Source: Raphanus sativus (Eukaryota; Streptophyta; Magnoliopsida; Brassicales; Brassicaceae). From it: DNA of 64,000 nucleotides. The notes beneath the pieces are model-generated. The model made no database searches. It was not told the origin of the DNA and saw nothing but the letters and a program-made list of their open reading frames with translations. The stretch is from positions 21,971,792 through 22,035,791 of the forward strand of contig NC_079511.1 in assembly GCF_000801105.2 (NCBI RefSeq), in the 5' to 3' direction. Positions 36,898 to 50,298 of the stretch are shown piece after piece. Positions within the stretch are counted from its first letter, which is position 1. Each line of letters opens with the position of its first letter. The translations under genes were made by a program, and so were the position numbers.

Positions 36898-37798
36898 ATC
36901 TTTTTTTTAACTCGAAGAAAGTTGAGATACATAGTGTCGATAAGAAACCAAAGACAAAGAACATAAACCAAACAAAATAAAACAAAGACATAAACAGAGC
37001 CTAAAACCCATATATGTCCATAAGTCTATTCCTTCCACCTTTCCAAAAGAATTCGATATCAATGGAGCTGACCTAAGGAACAAATGTCTTGAGCAGTCTC
37101 AACCCTGAAAGGAATATCACCAAGCCATACTAGAACCAGAAACATCAGAAACAATCGAGAGGTCAAAACTACACCAACTCCAGTAGCTGCTATCCATGTG
37201 AAACTTGCATGACCTAAAACCACCACTAAAACTAAGGTACAAGGACAAAAGACCTTGAAACACTACTTGGGAAAACGTCAAAGAAGACCACCAGCTCTTA
37301 CACGCGGACACTCGCAAGGCAGCCAAGTGACCTACAGAACAAAGACTGCCCACCTCCTCGCAAGAGAAAAACTGAAGGTCAAGTTAACTGCTTCGTCTAG
37401 AAACCATCTCCCAAAACCACAAAGGACCAAGATAAGGTCTAGTAGATACCTCCACAGCGAACATAAATCACAAAAAACGAACCCAAAAAGCCAACTTAGG
37501 ATGCAACGAAGTGACTGAAAAACAAAGAACCAAACAAAAGCAGTATTCCCACGACTTCAAGCTAATACTAATTCACCACACAAGAACATAAGTTCCGGTG
37601 ATCGAGATGCTAGAAAAAACCATCCTTCCCAGAGACACAAAGCCGGCGATAGAGATGCTAGAGGAACCATCCCCTCCCAGAGACACAAAGCCGGCGGTAA
37701 AGAGCTTTGAGAGCCTCTTTTCCCGGAGTCTTAGCCACTCCCGGTGGCGATGAGAACCACCAACCACCGAAGTAAAAGAGAGAAGACCGACGGCTGAT
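36898..37798 (-). mobile_element. Sadhu-like retroposon, 901 bp, with 16-bp TSD
   Basis: Perfect TSD TGATTTATAAAAATAT at 36882-36897 and 37799-37814. The T-run at 36901-36908 is the poly(A) tail of an element on the minus strand. The sense strand begins near ATCAGCCGTCGGTCTTCTC and ends CTTCGAGTTAAAAAAAA. There is no credible ORF; it is more GC-rich than its surroundings. Length, poly(A) end, TSD and lack of coding capacity fit Sadhu retroposons of Brassicaceae, but I recognise the family by these traits only. The next unit has the uninterrupted target at about 41840-41855. Confidence 0.8.
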
Positions 37799-38329
37799 TG
37801 ATTTATAAAAATATTATATAACTAATTATATAATTAATTAATAATTTATTTTATATAAATATTTAAAATTTTAAGTCAGATTTGGTTACATTCTTTCTCA
37901 ACAGATTTTGTTATAATTGAATAAATTAAAATTTATATAGATATATAATTAATTAATAATTTATTTTATATAAATATTTAAAATTTTAAGTCAGATTTGG
38001 TTACATTCTTTCTCAACAGATTTTGTTATAATTGAATAAACTAAAATTTATAGGTTGTTTACTATTAATTAAATAATCGAATATGTCATATTAACTAATT
38101 TTTAAGTGGTCCTATTATGACTTGTTAATGGTAGATAAAAATAGGACCATAAATTAATAGATTAGATATCTGAAGATCATCACAACAAAGTTACACAAAT
38201 ATAAATAAAGGATAGTTTACCGGGCTTTTTGTAAAAATGATTCAAAACTCAAAATCAAATACAAAACTAACAAATGAATTTTTGGAATTTTTATTTATCC
38301 TAAAGATTACGAGTGCAGTGGCAAATTTT

Positions 38330-39615
38330 TTTTGGTGTCCATGAGTTAACTCAAGAGGTATGCATTGGAAATCGTGGGACAAAATTTTTAGTCCTACGGA
38401 GGAAGAAGGTTTAGGATTTAAAGACCTCGCAGATTTTAATACACTCTTGCTTGGAAAAACAATTTTGGACGCTAATAGAGAAACCAAACACATTATTCTC
38501 TCGTGTTTTCAAAGGTCATTATTTCAGGAATGCATCAACCGGAACCGATTCGTTCGTACTCGTCGTCCTATGTTTGGAAAGATATTGTCTCTGCTAGATC
38601 TCTGGTTAGCGAAAGACTTATCAAAAGGGTGGGATCCAAATAATCTATTTCATAATGGAATTATCCTTGGCACCCATCCCCTCGCCCGAGACCAGCAAAT
38701 TAAAACCAACACAATCTTTATCCGGATCTTAGTAGATTCTCTCATCAATGAAAATTCAAGTACATGGAAGTTACAGGAGATTCAGAGTTTGGTGGACCCT
38801 TAAGATGTAAACATCATCAAAAGTATCCCATTAAGAAGATTTCAGACGATCGATCGTGATGGATGGCATTTTACTAATAATGGGAAATATACGGTTAAAT
38901 ATGCTTATCAAGTTGAATGAGTGTACCCGGATAGCTAGAGAAAGAAGTTTACCAGAGTTTGGTCCATCGACCACTCCACTTAAGACTTTCTACTGGAAAG
39001 TACGCTGTCTACCTACGGTGAAACATTTTTATGGCAATTGGTATCGTGATACATAGTGGTTAAGAAAAAAATAAAAGCAAGGATAATGCAAGGAGAAACA
39101 ATTTGTGCATGCTGCGGAGACCCTGAAGAATCCAACCATGTGTTCTTTAAATGTCCACCGGCGATTCAGGTCTGGGCACTCTCAAGGATCCCATCGAACC
39201 CAAATACTTCCCCGTCTCAATCATTATTTAAAAAAAAGGACCACTTATTTGGAGGGTTCAGGCGATATTAGAAGATCATCACTTTGCATGGATAATATTG
39301 TATATATGGGAGGCAGAGAATAATAAGGTATTCAGAAATATGGATGTCGATCCTCGAGACACTCTTCAATTAGCGGAAACAGAGGTGCAAAGTTCACTTA
39401 CACAGGGAATCAATCAATCTTGATCACCAGTAGCAGCAGTATCCCTCCCGGTTATCCCATGCAGTTGGTGTTTTACGGATGGATCATGGAAGAATCATGA
39501 GCCCTTTTCCGGACATGGATAGTACAGCACCCTGGAAGGTTTCAATGCTTTAACGGGTGCGAGGAATACAAGAGCACGTCAGTCGCCATTGCACTCTGAG
39601 ATCGAGGCCCTTATC
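38330..39615 (+). pseudogene. LINE ORF2 fragment, unit 1
   Basis: Opens with MHWKSWDKIFSPTEEEGLGF, the usual post-RT segment of plant LINE ORF2, in a 147-codon frame (38360-38803). It then breaks, resumes as a zinc-binding domain (ICACCGDPEESNHVFFKC, 39110-39163), and ends inside RNase H (CFTDGSW near 39462, SPLHSEIEAL at 39582-39611). It stops at the same point, EIEALI, in every unit of the array. Confidence 0.82.
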
Positions 39616-39837
39616 ATTATTTCTTTTATTTCCATTTTTCTTATTTTTCTTTTGTTTTCCTTATTCAAATATTTTTTTCAGTAATGCACATATATCGTTT
39701 TTCTTTTCATATAGAAAAAGTTAGGTTTTTACCGAATATATTTAACACTAGTCACTACATAAGCAATCAAATTAAAATATGAATATGCAATTTTATGGAC
39801 AATGTGTTAAAAAAATATGATGAACTGTAGAAGCTAC

Positions 39838-40785
39838 CTGAATCTTGCCGTCGTAAATATTTTGGACAGTTTCCACCTCAATGACTTATCCAGTAAATAG
39901 TTTAGTGGCAAAAGACCTTTTTGGTCGGACGAGTACTTGAAGAGATCTCCGTACATAAATAACGTCTCCTTAGCCATGAACGTCACCATTGTGTGAATGA
40001 TAGTCACAGGAAGATACCTAAGCGATAACATCCCACTGTATACCTCTTCTTGGCCAATACATGCATCTGTAAAAATTAAGAACATCAATTGAATAAAACA
40101 ACATAGGGTAACAAAAAAGAGTTAAGAATATTAAAAAAGTCTATTGGTTGCACATTTATTAAAAATTTGAGAAATTAGAGGTTTGTTTCTTTGTACAAAT
40201 TGAAGAAACCAAAGACATTGATATAACCTCATATTGTACTAAGCTAGCCAAAGAACATAGTGATTAGTATTATCATATTATACTATGGCCAATAGAGGTC
40301 AAGACTCAATAATCCAAATGAGTTTTTATCCATGAATAGATAAATATTCCATTATTGTTGAGAGGCATATTAGTAATTATTTCACATTGAGAGAAAAAAA
40401 CAAAATGTCAACTACAATTTGACATGCAATAGAAATTTACAGCTTTAACGTACATACATTCATAATTTAATTATTAAAAAGCGACATTAACTAAGTTACA
40501 AAAGAGTTTCAATAACTATTCCCTCGGGAATTCTATCAGAAAATACGATATTTTGTTGCAGAAAAGGCTATATTAGCATCCAAATTATTAAGAGAAAATC
40601 TCATCTCCATACCAGAATTTCCACCTCCAACCACAAGAACAATTTTACCTTTAAATTCATGTTCAGACTTGTACTGACTCGGATGCAAAATCTCACCAGT
40701 GAAAGTATTAATCCCCTTCACCGCCGGAATATTCCATTCTCAATACTCTCCACTCTCAACTACCACAAAATACTACCAATACAAC
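39838..40785 (-). pseudogene. YUC10-like exon 2 and exon 1 end, unit 1
   Basis: Minus strand. Exon 1 end at about 40545-40785 gives KGINTFTGEILHPSQYKSEH and [15 protein letters not shown], so the NADPH-binding GGGNSG is legible. After an intron, exon 2 at 40066-39838 gives GMLSLRYLPVTIIHTMV and ETLFMYGDLFKY. The donor at exon 2 (CAG|GTAG) and its acceptor are intact. There is no 5' part of exon 1 and no exons 3 and 4. A stop interrupts the segment above the GEN motif. Confidence 0.85.
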
Positions 40786-40789
40786 TTCC

Positions 40790-41058
40790 AGAGTTTGTGG
40801 TACTGGTTGGAGTTTCTGGTGGTTGCAACTGAAGAAAATAGATTGGTATCTTCTGTGGTGAAAGGCTTGATACTTTCACCTGTGAGATTGTGAATTGGAG
40901 TCGGTACAGTCTGGACGCGACTTTAATGGTAATATTGGAAAGAAGAGAAAAATCTTTAATGTGCTGGACTATTTAGGAAGGAGATCGCCAGAGCCGCCTT
41001 GGATGCTATGTCGATCGCTGAAGACATCAAATATATCTTGGCAATTATGAAGTATTAA
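40790..41058 (+). pseudogene. YUC10-like exon 1 fragment joined to exon 4 end, unit 1
   Basis: FLVVATEENRL parallels [11 protein letters not shown] of the intact gene and runs on out of frame through GEIV-like sequence. It then jumps to ARAALDAMSIAEDIKYILAI-MKY-stop. It lies head to head with the minus-strand relic, sharing the exon 1 VATGEN region as the two arms of a palindrome centred near 40787. Confidence 0.75.
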
Positions 41059-42189
41059 TGACTACTGTGAAATAAATTGCAGAAACATTGTATTGGTTTT
41101 GGTATGGTGTTTAAGATAAATAATATATATGCCGTTCATTAAAATAATAACCAATGTTTGATCCAGATAAGTAAAATAAAGGTTTGTAATATTCATGTCT
41201 TAATTTTTGCCCACGTAAAGCTCGAACCATATATTTACTGCCAATGTGCAACAATGCGAGGTGTATGTGAAACTATGCCATGCCTACTTTTTAAAATATA
41301 AAATAGGAAGAACTATGGTATAAATTTGTTATTCATACATTATCAAACATAGACCTGACGAACGTCGAAAATATAATGAAAAATTAAACATCTGAGAAAA
41401 TTTTACTGGTGCTCATTCTCATAAGATATATAGTTCTGCCAAAATGACTAGAAAACAACTATAGTATAAAATTACATAGAGTTAAACAATTTTCTAGTAA
41501 AATTATTTCATCATTACATATAAGTATAATCAAAGCTTTTGAAATATTGATCCGACCCGATCGTAAAAGAAAATGTCGACCATGAAACAAATATTTTTAG
41601 TCTACTGCTATTAGGATTGTTATCCTAAAAAATAATTTAACCCATTCTAATGATGAGTGCTAATTTATTTCAAAGAAACAATTTAAAAAATAAAATATGT
41701 TAATTTACCTATTTAATATAATTGTTTTCATACTAAATTCATATTTCACTTCTCTTTTTATATAAAACAAAATATAGTTATAGAAATTAGAAAAATAGTA
41801 TACATTTATTTTATTTTATAATAAAAGTTTAGTAAACATTGATTTATAAAAATATTATAAAACTAATTACATAATTAATTAATAATTTATTTGATAAAAA
41901 TATTTAAAATTTTAAGACATATTTTGTTACATTCTTTCTCAACAAATTTTGTTATAATTGACAAATTAAAATTTATAGGTTGTTTAGTATTAATTAAATA
42001 ATTGAATATGTCATATTAATTAATTTTTAAGTGGTCCTATTATGACTTGTTAATGGTGGATAAAAATAGGACTCTAAATTAATAGATTAAATATCTGAAG
42101 ATCATCACAATAAAGTTATAAAAAATTAACCAATGACTTTTTAGAATTTTTATTTATCCTGAAGCTTACGAGTGCAGTGGCAAAATTTT

Positions 42190-43435
42190 GTTGGAGTCCA
42201 TGAGTTAACTCAAGAGGTATGCATTGGAAATCGTGGGAAAAAAATTCTAGTCCTAAAGAGGAAGGTTTAGGATTTAAAGACCTCACAGATTTTAATACAG
42301 CCATGCTTGGCAAAACAATTTTGGAGGCTAATAGAGAAAACAAACACATTATTCTCTCGTGTTTTCAAAGGTCACTATTTCAGGAATGCATCAACCGGAA
42401 CCGATTCGATCGTACTCGTCGTCCTATGGTTGGCGAAGTATTGTCTCTGCTAAATCTCTGGTTAGCAAAAGACTTATCAAAAGGGTGGGATCCGGATCAT
42501 CTATTTCAGTATGGAATTATCCTTGGCACCCATCCCCTCGCCCGAGACCAGCAAATTAAAACCAACACAATCTTTATCCGGACCTTAGTAGATTCTCTCA
42601 TCAATGCAAATTCGAGGACATGGAAGTTACAGGCGATTCAGAGTTTGGTGGACCCATAAGATGTAAACATCATCGAAAGTATCCCATTAAGCAGATTTAA
42701 GACGATCGATGGTGATGGATGACATTTTACTAATAATGGAAAATATACGGTTAAATATGGTTATCAAGTTGAATGATTGTACCCAGATAGCTAGAGAAGG
42801 AACTTTACAAGAGTTTGGTCCATCGACCACTCCACTTACAGCTTTTTGCTGGAAAGTATGCAGTCTACCTAAGATGAAATTTTTTTATGGCAATTGGTAT
42901 CAGGATGCATAGCGGTTAAAAAAAATTAAAAGCAAGGGGAATGCAAGGAGATATAATTTGTGCACGCTGTGGAGACCCTGAAGAATCCATTAACCATGTT
43001 TTCTTTTGAATGTCCACCGGCGATTAAGGTCTGGGCACTCTCAAGGATCCCATCGAACCCAGATACTTCCCCTTCTAAATCATTATTTACAGAAAGGACC
43101 ACCTATTTGCAGGGTTCAGCAGATACTAGAAGATCATCACTTTGCAAGGATTCTATTGTATATATGGAAGGCAGAGAATAATAAGGTATTCAGCAATAAT
43201 GATGTTGATCCTCGAGACACTCTTCAATTGGCAGAAACAGAGGCTCAAATTCACTTACACAGGGAATCAATCAATCTAGATCACCAGTAGCAGCAGTACC
43301 ACTCCCGCTTATCCCAGTCAGATGGTGTTTTACGGATGGATCATGAAAGAACCCTGGAAGGTTTCGATGGTTTAACGGATGCGAGGAATACAAGAGACGT
43401 CAGTCGCCATTGCACTCTGAGATCGAGGCCCTTAT
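42190..43435 (+). pseudogene. LINE ORF2 fragment, unit 2
   Basis: Same extent as in unit 1, with a 146-codon opening frame (42219-42659) and later stops. The zinc-binding segment has a frameshift in LTMFSFECPP. The RNase H start is shortened by a deletion between GSW and GFDGL. Confidence 0.82.
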
Positions 43436-43651
43436 CATTATTATTTTTATTTCTATTTTCTTTCGTTTTCCTTATTCAAATATTTTTTTTTCACTAATGC
43501 ACATATATCGTTTTTCTTTTCATATAAAAAAATTTAGGTTTTTACCGAATATATTTAACACTAGTCACTACAAAAGCAATCAAATTAATAAATATGAATA
43601 TGAAATCTGATGGACAATGTGTTAAGAAAATTGATGAACTATAGAAGCTAC

Positions 43652-45175
43652 CTGAATCTTGCCTTCGCGAATATTTTGGACAGTTTCCACATCAATGACT
43701 TATCCAGTAAAGAATTTAGTGGCAAAAGACCTTTTTGGTCGGATGAGTAGTTGAAATGATCTCTGTACATAAATAACATCTCCTTAGCCATCAGTTTTAC
43801 CATTGGGTCAATGATAGTCATAAGAAGATACCTAAGCGATAACATCCCCATGTATACCTCTTCTTGGCCTATACAACGACATATGGTAACAAAAAGAATT
43901 AAGAATATTAAAAAGTGTATTGGTTAAACATTTATTAAAATAAATTGAGAAATAAGAGATTTGTTTCTTTGTACAAATTGAAGAAACCAAAGACATTGAT
44001 ATAACCTCATATTGTACTGAGCTAGCCAAAGATCATAGTGATTAGCATTATCATATGATACTATGGCCAATAGAGGTCAAGACCCAATAATCCAAATGAG
44101 TTTTTAATCATAAATAGATAAATATTCAATTATTGTTGAGAAGTAATTATTTCACATTGAGAGAAACAAAAGAAAACAAAATGTAAACTAAAATTTGACA
44201 TGCAATATAAGTTTGCAGCTTTAACGTACATACATTCATAATTAAATAATTAAAATAAAAAGCGATATTAACTAAGTTACATAAATATTTTCAATATCTA
44301 TTCCCTCGGGAATTCCGTCAGAAAATGTCATACATCCATACTTGAAGGGATCTCCGTACATAAATAACATCTCCTTAGCCATCAACGTCACCATTGTTTC
44401 AATGATAGTCATAGGAAGATACCTAAGTGGTAATATCCCCATGTATACCTCTTCTTGGCCAATACATGCATCTGTAAAAATTAAGAACATCTATTGAATA
44501 AAATGACATATGGTAACAAAAAAGCATTAAGAATATTAAAAAGTTTATTGGTTACACATTTATTAAAAAAATTGAGAAATAAGAGATTTGTTTCTTTGTA
44601 CAAATTGAAGGAACCAAAGATATTGATATGACCTCATATTGTACTAGCCAGCCAAAGATCATAGTGATTACCATTATCATATGATACTACGGCCAATAGA
44701 GGTCAGACTCAATAATCCAAATGAGTTTTTAACCATCAATAGATAAATATTCAATTATTATTGAGAGGCATATTAGTAATTATTTCACACCGAGTCAAAA
44801 AAACAAAAAGTAAACTACAATTCGACACACAATAGAAGTTTTTAGCTTTAACGTACATACATTCATAATTTAATAATTAAAATAAAAAGCGATATTAACT
44901 AAGTTACATAAAGAGTTTCAATATCTATTCCCTCGGGAATTCCGTCAGAAAATGTCATATTTTCTTGTAGTAATGGCTATATTAGCATCCAAGTTATTAA
45001 GAGAAAATCTCATCTCCATACCAGAATTTCCACCTCCGACCACAAGAACAATTTTACCTTTAAAGTCATGTCCCGACTTGTACAGACTCGGATGCAAAAT
45101 GTCACCAGTGAAAGTATTAATCCCTTTCACCGCCGGAAAATACCATTCTCAATTCTCTCCACTCGCAACCACCAC
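43652..45175 (-). pseudogene. YUC10-like exon 2 (twice) and exon 1 end, unit 2
   Basis: Exon 1 end at 45175-44945 ([31 protein letters not shown]) is followed by an intron, exon 2 piece b (44471-44327, MGILPLRYLPMTIIETMV), a second copy of the intron, and exon 2 piece a (43875-43652). Piece b is cut short where GDPFKYG meets intron end sequence, so exon 2 plus intron was duplicated within this unit. Confidence 0.82.
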
Positions 45176-45179
45176 AAAA

Positions 45180-45468
45180 TACTACCAATACAATTTCCAG
45201 AGTTTGTTGTACTGGTTGGACTTTCTGGTGGTTGCAACTGAAGAAAAAAGATTGGTATCTTCTGGTGGTGAAAGGCTTGATACTTTCACCAGTGAGATTG
45301 TGAATCTGAGTCGGTACAGTCTGGACGCGATTTTAAAGGTAATATTGGAAAGAAGAGAAGAATCTTTAATGTGCTGGATTTTTAAGGAAGGAGATCGCCA
45401 GAGCCGCCCTGGATGCTATGTCCATCGCTGAAGACATCAAATCTATCTTGGCAATTATCAGGTATTAA
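45180..45468 (+). pseudogene. YUC10-like exon 1 fragment joined to exon 4 end, unit 2
   Basis: FLVVATEEKRLVSSGGERLD, then the exon 4 relic ending SILAIIRY-stop at 45468 (I-to-K frame differs from exon 1 part). Confidence 0.75.
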
Positions 45469-45789
45469 TGACTACTGTGAAATAAATTGCAGAGACATAG
45501 TATTGGTTTTGGTATGGTGTTTAAGATAAAGAATATATCTGCCGTTTTTCAAAATAATAACCAATGTTTGATCCAAATATGTAAAATAGTGGTTTCTAAT
45601 ATGCATATCTTAATTTTTGCCCGCATAAAGCTCGAACCATATAATTAATGCCAATGTGCAACAATGCAAGGTGTATGTGAAACTATGCCATGCCTACTTT
45701 TTAAAATATAAAATAGGAAGAATTATGCTATAAATTTGTTATTCATACTTTATAAAACATAGATCTGACAAACCTAGAAAATATACAGG

Positions 45790-46335
45790 CGATTCAGAGT
45801 TTGGTGGACCCATGAGATGTAAACATCATCGAAAGTGTCCCATTAAGCAGATTTCAGACGATCAATTGTGATGGATGAAATTTTACTAATAATGGGAAAT
45901 ATACGGTTAAATCTGCTTATCAAGTTGAATGAGTATACCCGGATAGCTAGAGAAATAACTTTACCAGAGTTTGGTCCATCGACCACTCCACTGAAGGCTT
46001 TCTGCTAGAAAGTACGCTGTCTACCTAAGATGAACTATTTTTTATGACAATTGGTATCAGGATGCATAGCGGTTAAGAAAAATTTGAAAGCAAGGGAATG
46101 CAAGGAGATACAATTTGTGCACGCTGCGAAGACCCGTAAGAATCCATTAACCATGTGTTCTTTGAATGTCCACCGTTGATTCAGGTCTGAGCAATCTCGA
46201 GGATCCCATCGAACCCAGATACTTTCCCTTCTAAATCATTATTTACAAACAAGGACCACTTATTTGGAGAGTTCAGCCGATATTAGAAGATCATCACTTT
46301 GCATAGATACTATTGTATATATGGAAGGTAGAGAA
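45790..46335 (+). pseudogene. LINE fragment, unit 3, both ends deleted
   Basis: Starts abruptly at CAGGCGATTCAGAG after the YUC 3' flank and stops in the tail of the zinc-binding region (YIWKVEK). RNase H and the pyrimidine strip are missing, so the LINE joins YUC exon 2 directly. Confidence 0.75.
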
Positions 46336-47165
46336 ATAACATCTCCTTAGCCATCAACGTCACCATTGTGTCAATGATAGTCATAGGAAGATACCTAAGC
46401 GATAACATCCCCATGTATTCCTCTTCTTGGCCACTACATGCATCTGTAAAAATTAAGAACATTGATTGAATAAAACGACATATGATAACAAAAAAGAATT
46501 AAGAATATTAAAAAGTTTATTAGTTAAACATTTATTAAAATAAATTGTGAAATAAGAGATTTGTTTCTTTGTACAAGTTGAAGAAACCAAAGACAATGAT
46601 ATAACCTCATATTGTACTGAGCTAGCCAAAGATCATAGTGATTAGCATTATCATATGATACTATGGCCAATAGAGGTCAAGACCCAATAATCCAAATGAG
46701 TTTTTAACCATAAATAGATAAATATTCAATTATTGTTGAGAGGCATATTAGTAATTATTTCACACTGAGAGAAACAAAAAAAAACAATATGTAAACTACA
46801 ATTTGACATGCAATATAAGTTTGCAGCTTTAACGTACATACATTCATAATTAAATAATTAAAATAAAAAGCGATATTAACTAAGTTACATAAATATTTTC
46901 AATATCTATTCCCTCGGGAATTCCGTCAGAAAATGTCATATTTTCTTGTAGAAACGGCTATATTAGCATCCAAGTTATTAAGAGAAAATCTCATCTCCAT
47001 ACCAGAATTTCCACCTCCGACCACAAGAACAATTTTACCTTTAAAGTCATGTCCCGACTTGTACAGACTCGGATGCAAAATCTCACCAGTGAAAGTATTA
47101 ATCCCTTTCGCCGCCGGAAAATACCATTCTCAGTTCTCTCCACTCGCAACCACCACAAAATACTA
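46332..47165 (-). pseudogene. YUC10-like exon 2 part and exon 1 end, unit 3
   Basis: Exon 1 end (PDLYRLG and ISIPEF appear in antisense) reads KGINTFTGEILHPSLYKSGH-like on the minus strand with the GGGNSG motif. Only the first half of exon 2 remains (46443-46332). Confidence 0.78.
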
Positions 47166-47169
47166 CCAA

Positions 47170-47449
47170 TACAACTTCCAGAGTTTGTGGTACTAGCTGG
47201 AGATTCTGGTGGTTGCAACTGAAGAAAATAGATTGGTATCTTCTGGTGGTGAAAGACTTGATACTTTCACCAGTTAGATTGTGAATTTGAGTCGGTACAG
47301 TCTGGACACGACTTTAAAGGTAATACGGGAAAGAAGAGAAGAATATTAAATGTGCTGTATTTTTTAGGAAGGAGATCGCCACAGCCGCCCTGAATGCCAT
47401 GTCGATCGCTGAAGACATCAAATCTATCTCGGCAATTCTCAAGTATTAA
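47170..47449 (+). pseudogene. YUC10-like exon 1 fragment joined to exon 4 end, unit 3
   Basis: Exon 4 end has changed to ATAALNAMSIAEDIKSISAI then LKY-stop; the exon 1 part has a stop in place of the Trp-rich segment. Confidence 0.72.
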
Positions 47450-47706
47450 TGACTACTGTGAAATAAATTGCTGAAACATTGTATTGGTTTTGGTATGGTT
47501 TTTAAGATAAACAATATATATGCCGTTCTTCAAAATAATAACCAATGTTTGATCCAAATACATAAAATAGTGGTTTCTAATATGGATATCTTAATAGTGG
47601 TTTCTATGCCATCCCTACTTTTTAAAATATAAAACAGGAAGAATTATGGTATAAATTTCTTATTCATACTTTATAAACACATAGATCTGACGAACCTCAA
47701 AAATAT

Positions 47707-48535
47707 ACAGGCGATTCAGATTTTGGTGGACCCATAAGATCTAAACATCATCGAAAGTGTTCCATTAAGCAGATTTCAGACGATTGATTGTGATGGATGA
47801 AATTTTACTAATAATGGGAAATATACGCTTAAATCTGCTTATCAAGTTGAATGAGTATACCCGGATAGCTAGAGAAAGAACTTTACCAGATTTGGTCCAT
47901 CGACCACTCCACTGTAGGCTTTCTGCTAGAAAGTACGCTGTCTACTTAAGATGAAACATTTTTTATGACAGTTGGTATCAGGATGCATAGCGGTTAAAAA
48001 AATTTGAAAGCAAGGGAAATGCAAGGAGATACAATTTGTGCACGCTACGGAGACCCGTAAGAATCCATTAACCATGTGTTCTTTCAATGTCCACCGGTGA
48101 TTCAGGTCTGAACACTCTCAAGGATCCCATCGAACCCAAATACTTTCCCTTCTAAATCATTATTTACAAACAAGGACCACTTATTTGGAGGATTCAGCCG
48201 ATATTAGAAGATCATCACTTTGCATGGATATATGGAAAGCAGAGAATAATAAGGTATTCAACAATATGGATGTTGATCCTCGAGACACTCTTCAATTGGC
48301 GGAAACAGAGGCGCAAAGTTCACTTACACAGGGATTCAATCAATCTAGATCACCAGTAGCAGCAGTATCATCCCGGTTATCCCAGGCAGATGGTGTTTTA
48401 TGGAACATGGAAGAATCATGAACCCTTTTCCGGACATGGATAGTACAGCAACCTGGAAGGTTTCGATGGTTTAACGGGTGCGAATAATACAAGAGCACGT
48501 CAGTCGCAATTGCACTCTGAGATCGAGGCCTTTAT
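47707..48535 (+). pseudogene. LINE fragment, unit 4
   Basis: Starts at the same CAGGCGATTCAGA junction as unit 3 and unit 5. The zinc-binding and RNase H parts are present with several stops. The Asp-Gly-Ser-Trp motif is damaged (VLWNMEES). Confidence 0.78.
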
Positions 48536-48761
48536 CATTATTTCTTTTATTTCTATTTTTCTTATTTTTCTTTTGTTTTCCTTATTCAAATACTTTTTTT
48601 TCACTAATGCACATATATCGTTTTTCTTTTCATATATGTAAAAATTAAGCTTTTACCAAATATATTTAACACTAGTCACTACATAAGAAATCAAATGAAT
48701 AAATATGAATATGAAATTTCTTGGACAATGTGTTAAAAAATTGATGAGCTATAGAAGCTAC

Positions 48762-49690
48762 CAGTCGCGAATATTTTGGACATTTCCACATCAATGACTT
48801 ATCAAGTACATAATTTAGTGGCGAAAGACCTTTTTGGTCGGACGAGTACTTAAAGGGATCTCCGTACATAAATAACATCTCCTTGTCCATCAACGTCACC
48901 ATTGTGTCAATGATAGTTATAGGAAGATACCTAAGCGATAACATCCCCATGTATACCTATTCTTCACCAATACATGCATCTGTAAAAATTAAGAACATTG
49001 ATTGAATAAAACAACATATGGTAACAAAAAAGAATTAAGAATATTAAAAACGTTTGTTGGCTAAACATTTATTAAAATGAATTTAGAAATAAAAGATTTG
49101 TTTCTTTGTACAAATTGAAGAAACCAAAGACATTGATATAACCTCATATTGTACTGAGCTAGCCAAAGATCATAGTGATTAGCATTATCATATCTATGGC
49201 CAATAGAGGTCAAGACCCAATAATTCAAATGAGTTTTTAACCATAAATAGATAAATATTCAATTATTGTTGAGAGGCATATTAGTAATTATTTCACACTG
49301 ACAGAAACAAAAAAAAACAAAATGTAAACTACAATTTGACATGCAATATAAGTTTGCAGCTTTAACGTACATACATTCATAATTTATTAATTAAAATAAA
49401 AAGCGATATTAACTAAGTTACATAAAGAGTTTCAATATCTATTCCCTCGGGAATTCCGTCAGAAAATGTCATATTTTCTTGTTGAAACGGCTATATTAGC
49501 ATCCAAGTTACTAAGAGAAAATCTCATCTCCATACCAGAATTTCCACCTCCGACCACAAGAACAATTTTACCTTTAAAGTCATGTTCAGACTTGTACTGA
49601 CTCGGATGCAAAATCTCACCAGTGAAAGTATTAATACCTTTCACCACCGGAATAAACCATTCTCAATTCTCTTCACTCGCAACCACCACA
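48762..49690 (-). pseudogene. YUC10-like exon 2 and exon 1 end, unit 4
   Basis: GMLSLRYLPITIIDTMVTLM and KEMLFMYGDPFKYSS in exon 2; GINTFTGEILHPSQYKSEHD and [11 protein letters not shown] in exon 1 end. The donor side of exon 2 has lost about ten bases before the usual CAG|GTAG. Confidence 0.82.
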
Positions 49691-49694
49691 AAAT

Positions 49695-49981
49695 ACTACC
49701 AATACAACTTCCAGAGTTTGTGGTACTGGTTGGAGTTTCTGGTGGTTGCAACTGAAGAAAATAGATTGGTGTCTTCTGGTGGTGAAAGGCTTGATTCTTT
49801 CACTAGTTAGATTGTGAATTTGAGTCGGTACAGTCTGGACGCGACTTTAAAGGTAATACTGGAAAGAAGAGAAAAATATTTAATGTGCTGTATTTTTTAG
49901 GAAGGAGATCGCCACAGCCGCCCTGGATGCCATGTCGATCGCTGAAGACATCAAATCTACTTGGCAATTCTCAAGTATTAA
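49695..49981 (+). pseudogene. YUC10-like exon 1 fragment joined to exon 4 end, unit 4
   Basis: FLVVATEENRLVSSGGERLD, then exon 4 end with a one-base deletion in the DIKS-ILAI segment just before the stop. Confidence 0.72.
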
Positions 49982-50298
49982 TGACTACTGTGAAATAAAT
50001 TGCCGAAACATTCTATTGGTTTTGCTATGGTGTTTAAGATAAACAATATATATGCCGCTCATCAAAATAATAATCAATGTTTGATCCAGATATGTAAAAT
50101 AGTGGTTTGTAATATTCATATCTTAATTTTTTCCCACATAAAGCTCGAACCATATAATTAATGCCAATGTGCAACAATGCAAGGTGTATGTGAAACTATG
50201 CCATGCCTACTTTTTAAAATATAAAATAGGAAGAATTATGGTATACATTTTTTATTCATACTTTATAAAAGATAGATCTGACAAACCTCGAAAATATA

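Noticed and set aside
37255..37767. Open frames of 64-87 codons on both strands
   Set aside because: They lie inside the Sadhu-like retroposon, a non-coding class, and reflect its higher GC content.
40699..40893. Plus-strand open frame across the YUC palindrome
   Set aside because: It reads antisense through the minus-strand relic first and only then enters the plus relic; it is a by-product of the inverted arrangement.
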